A DNA stretch of 45,362 nt from Streptosporangiales bacterium (GTDB lineage: Bacteria; Actinomycetota; Actinomycetes; Streptosporangiales; WHSR01): the NCBI GenBank assembly GCA_009379995.1, contig WHSR01000039.1, forward strand, positions 1 to 45,362. Direction: 5' to 3'. The stretch's first letter is position 1, and each line of letters starts with the position of its first letter. The notes below the pieces were generated by a model that had not been told where the DNA came from, did no database searches, and worked only from the letters and a program-made list of their open reading frames with translations. Shown in pieces: positions 44,027-45,362 of the stretch. Made by a program: the position numbers and the translations under genes.

Positions 44027-44770
44027 TCAGCTGGGGCGGGGGGTGGGGCTGCGGTTGGTGAGGGCGGCGATGCCCTCGAGCAGGCAGGTGAGCCCAAACT
44101 CGAAGGGCTCTTCGCCGGGAAGCTGGAGGCGTGCCGTCATGTGCTCGGCCAACTCCGTGTCTTGATGCGCCGCGTGGTCGATCATGCCGCGGAGCCGGTC
44201 GTTCCATTGTTGTTCGGTCAGGCCGGTACGTTTCTGAAGGTCGGCCCATGCGGTTTCGCGGTGGGCGAACCCGAACAGGTAGTTGTTGAGGGCCGCGAGC
44301 ATGTTGATCTTGGTGTTCAGGTCGAGGTGCAGGTTGTCCAGGCAGGCCATCGCGACCTGCCCGTAGCGGCGTGTCTTCGGACCGAGTCCCGGCTGGATGC
44401 CCAGCAGCACAAACCAGCGGTGGCGGGAAAACGTCTCCTGAGTGTTGTGGGCGATGGCCCGCAGGTCGGCGCGCCAGTCACCAGACGGTGGGTCGGGTAG
44501 TGCGATCTCCCCAATTACCTCATCGGCCATCAACTCATACAGGTCGTCCTTGCTGGAGATGTACCAGTACAGCGAGTTGGCGCCCGCGCCAAGGGCAGCC
44601 GCGATGCGGCGAATTGACACCGCCTCAAGCCCGTCCCGGTCGGCCAGGTCGATCGCGGTTCTGGTGATCTCGTCGCGGCTCAACGATGGCCGCTCCCGTC
44701 GGACCCGTTCGGGACGCAACCAAATCAAATCAGCCTCCCCCCGCGGGTTGTGCTGATCAGGGCCGGGCAT
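44027..44770 (-). CDS. TetR-family transcriptional regulator with TetR_C-type ligand domain
   Basis: 247 residues from the ATG behind GGAGG. HTH: SLSRDEITRTAIDLADRDGL, EAVSIRRIAAALGAGANSLY, WYISSKDDLYELMADEV. The ligand domain with HRWFVLLGIQPGLGPKTRRY and NYLFGFAHRETAWADLQ resembles the tetracycline-repressor C-terminal class. Divergent from the gene at 44880, with an 11-bp inverted repeat between. It probably represses itself, the hydrolase downstream and the divergent gene. Confidence 0.92.
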   Translation of the reverse strand: MPGPDQHNPRGEADLIWLRPERVRRERPSLSRDEITRTAIDLADRDGLEAVSIRRIAAALGAGANSLYWYISSKDDLYELMADEVIGEIALPDPPSGDWRADLRAIAHNTQETFSRHRWFVLLGIQPGLGPKTRRYGQVAMACLDNLHLDLNTKINMLAALNNYLFGFAHRETAWADLQKRTGLTEQQWNDRLRGMIDHAAHQDTELAEHMTARLQLPGEEPFEFGLTCLLEGIAALTNRSPTPRPS

Positions 44771-44801
44771 CGGCGCCTCCTTCGATAGGCCTTGACAACC
44801 C

Positions 44802-44848
44802 GTACATCGTACATCTAACGTTCGACGTACTAGCCTCGTACGATGTAC
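44802..44848. promoter_or_regulatory. inverted repeats, probable TetR operator
   Basis: GTACATCGTAC (44802-44812) and its exact complement GTACGATGTAC (44838-44848) flank a 25-bp interval that contains further CGTAC half-sites. The region is AT-rich and lies between divergent tetR and the gene at 44880. Confidence 0.7.
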
Positions 44849-44879
44849 TAGGCGACGTACGGCGAACAGGAGCACGCTC

Positions 44880-45278
44880 ATGGACGTTCCGTTGAACCCG
44901 GACATGGTCCGCGTGATCTGGGCTGACAAGTACCTCACCGAGAACCGCCAGCACACCCCCGTCAGGACACGACGGCACCGACGCCACGCCGGACGCGGCA
45001 TCCGCTACCGGGTCGCCCGCGTCCTCCGCGCCTGGCCGCCGCCTTCCGTGCACTCGTTCGGACGGCACCTCGGCACGCCCGTGCGATGTCCATGCCTAGC
45101 CGAGATGGGAGCCGAACCCATGGACCCTTTCATGCACCCATACCTGCTCCGACACGAGCTCCGACACAGACACCAGGCACTAATCCGTGAGGCCGAGGCG
45201 GTGCGGCTCGCTCGTTCCGCAGCGTCCCCACCACCGCCCGCGCCGCGTAGCCGCGGCACCACATCCATGGAGGAAGCT
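44880..45278 (+). other. open frame upstream of and in frame with the YceI gene
   Basis: From ATG 44880, with AGGAG 7 bp upstream, the frame is open without a stop into the YceI coding region. The 133 residues are Arg/His/Pro-rich (HTPVRTRRHRRHAGRG, HPYLLRHELRHRHQAL) and resemble no known domain. It is either an N-terminal extension or a separate small gene that lost its stop. Since it lies directly behind the operator region, translation from here is plausible. Confidence 0.4.
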
Positions 45279-45362
45279 ATGAACCTCGCCCCCGCGACCG
45301 TCGCGATCCCCGGCTACCTGGTCGGCACCTGGAAGGTCGACCCGGTGCACTCCGAGATCGCC
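45279..45362 (+). CDS. YceI-family protein (3' partial)
   Basis: The first 28 residues are visible: MNLAPATVAIPGYLVGTWKV then DPVHSEIA. GTWxxDPxHSxIxF is the start of the YceI-like lipocalin domain, which binds polyprenoid or amphiphilic ligands. GGAGG lies 5 bp before the ATG, so this is the natural start, although the frame is open farther upstream. The gene continues past the window. Confidence 0.85.
   Translation, partial: MNLAPATVAIPGYLVGTWKVDPVHSEIA

Overview
The window is high-GC DNA with abundant GTG starts, tightly packed or overlapping genes, STAND/TPR and DUF1707 proteins, and leaderless mRNAs. This points to an actinomycete; codon style and gene content would suit Micromonosporaceae or a relative, but that placement is inference. 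Most of it reads as a stress and metal-resistance accessory region (copper, mercury, organomercury, redox) assembled from several insertions, with broken genes and breakpoints between blocks.

Layout. 1-8.7 kb: the tail of an unidentified gene, a cytochrome bd subunit I remnant, a double-frameshifted STAND ATPase, an orphan fused MalF-MalG-like permease, a NUDIX hydrolase, a P450 with a divergent TetR regulator, and a Crp/Fnr-type regulator. 8.8-10.9 kb: a truncated PrsW protease joined head-to-head to a truncated histidine kinase, a MerR-type sensor and a GrpB-like protein. 10.9-17.4 kb: a metal block with a P-type ATPase carrying a YPC motif, a 41-residue half-HMA protein, NrtS, a broken MerB-like gene, CsoR with its operator, and CopA. 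17.4-20.2 kb: a haloacid dehalogenase, a deiodinase-like selenoprotein with in-frame TGA and SECIS-like hairpin, a frameshifted MerB, and a fragment of a membrane protein. 20.3-27.7 kb: two flavin disulfide reductases, two AhpD-like proteins, DUF427, a glutaredoxin-like protein, and a translationally coupled radical SAM/methyltransferase pair. 27.7-30.6 kb: an insertion with an AbiE toxin-antitoxin pair, a tRNA-like relic and an AT-rich orphan gene. 31.1-37.7 kb: PadR with a membrane partner, a methyltransferase, a DUF3179/TlpA/CcdA operon, and ECF sigma with anti-sigma. 37.8-42.6 kb: a mercury regulon. 42.5-45.4 kb: TetR and IS5-type remnants, an alpha/beta hydrolase with a TetR regulator, and the start of a YceI protein.

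How it works together. In the mercury regulon, merA, a DUF1707 protein with a CLSCC tail, merR and two divergent paralogous membrane proteins each sit behind the same MerR-type promoter (TTGAC-N20-NAGNNT with a GTA/TAC dyad). Four of the five are predicted leaderless. The membrane proteins share GGCE and RRRYVxYC cysteine motifs, and a third, truncated copy lies beside merB, so they are candidates for an undescribed Hg(II) uptake family. A second proposed circuit is a 16-bp palindrome TGTCA-N6-TGACA placed upstream of nrtS, between the two AhpD-type genes, and upstream of the radical SAM operon. It has Crp/Fnr geometry, and a Crp/Fnr regulator is present nearby.

Caveat: at least nine genes carry apparent single-base frameshifts, several in G/C runs, with recognisable protein on both sides. 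Residual sequencing indels must be excluded before calling them pseudogenes.
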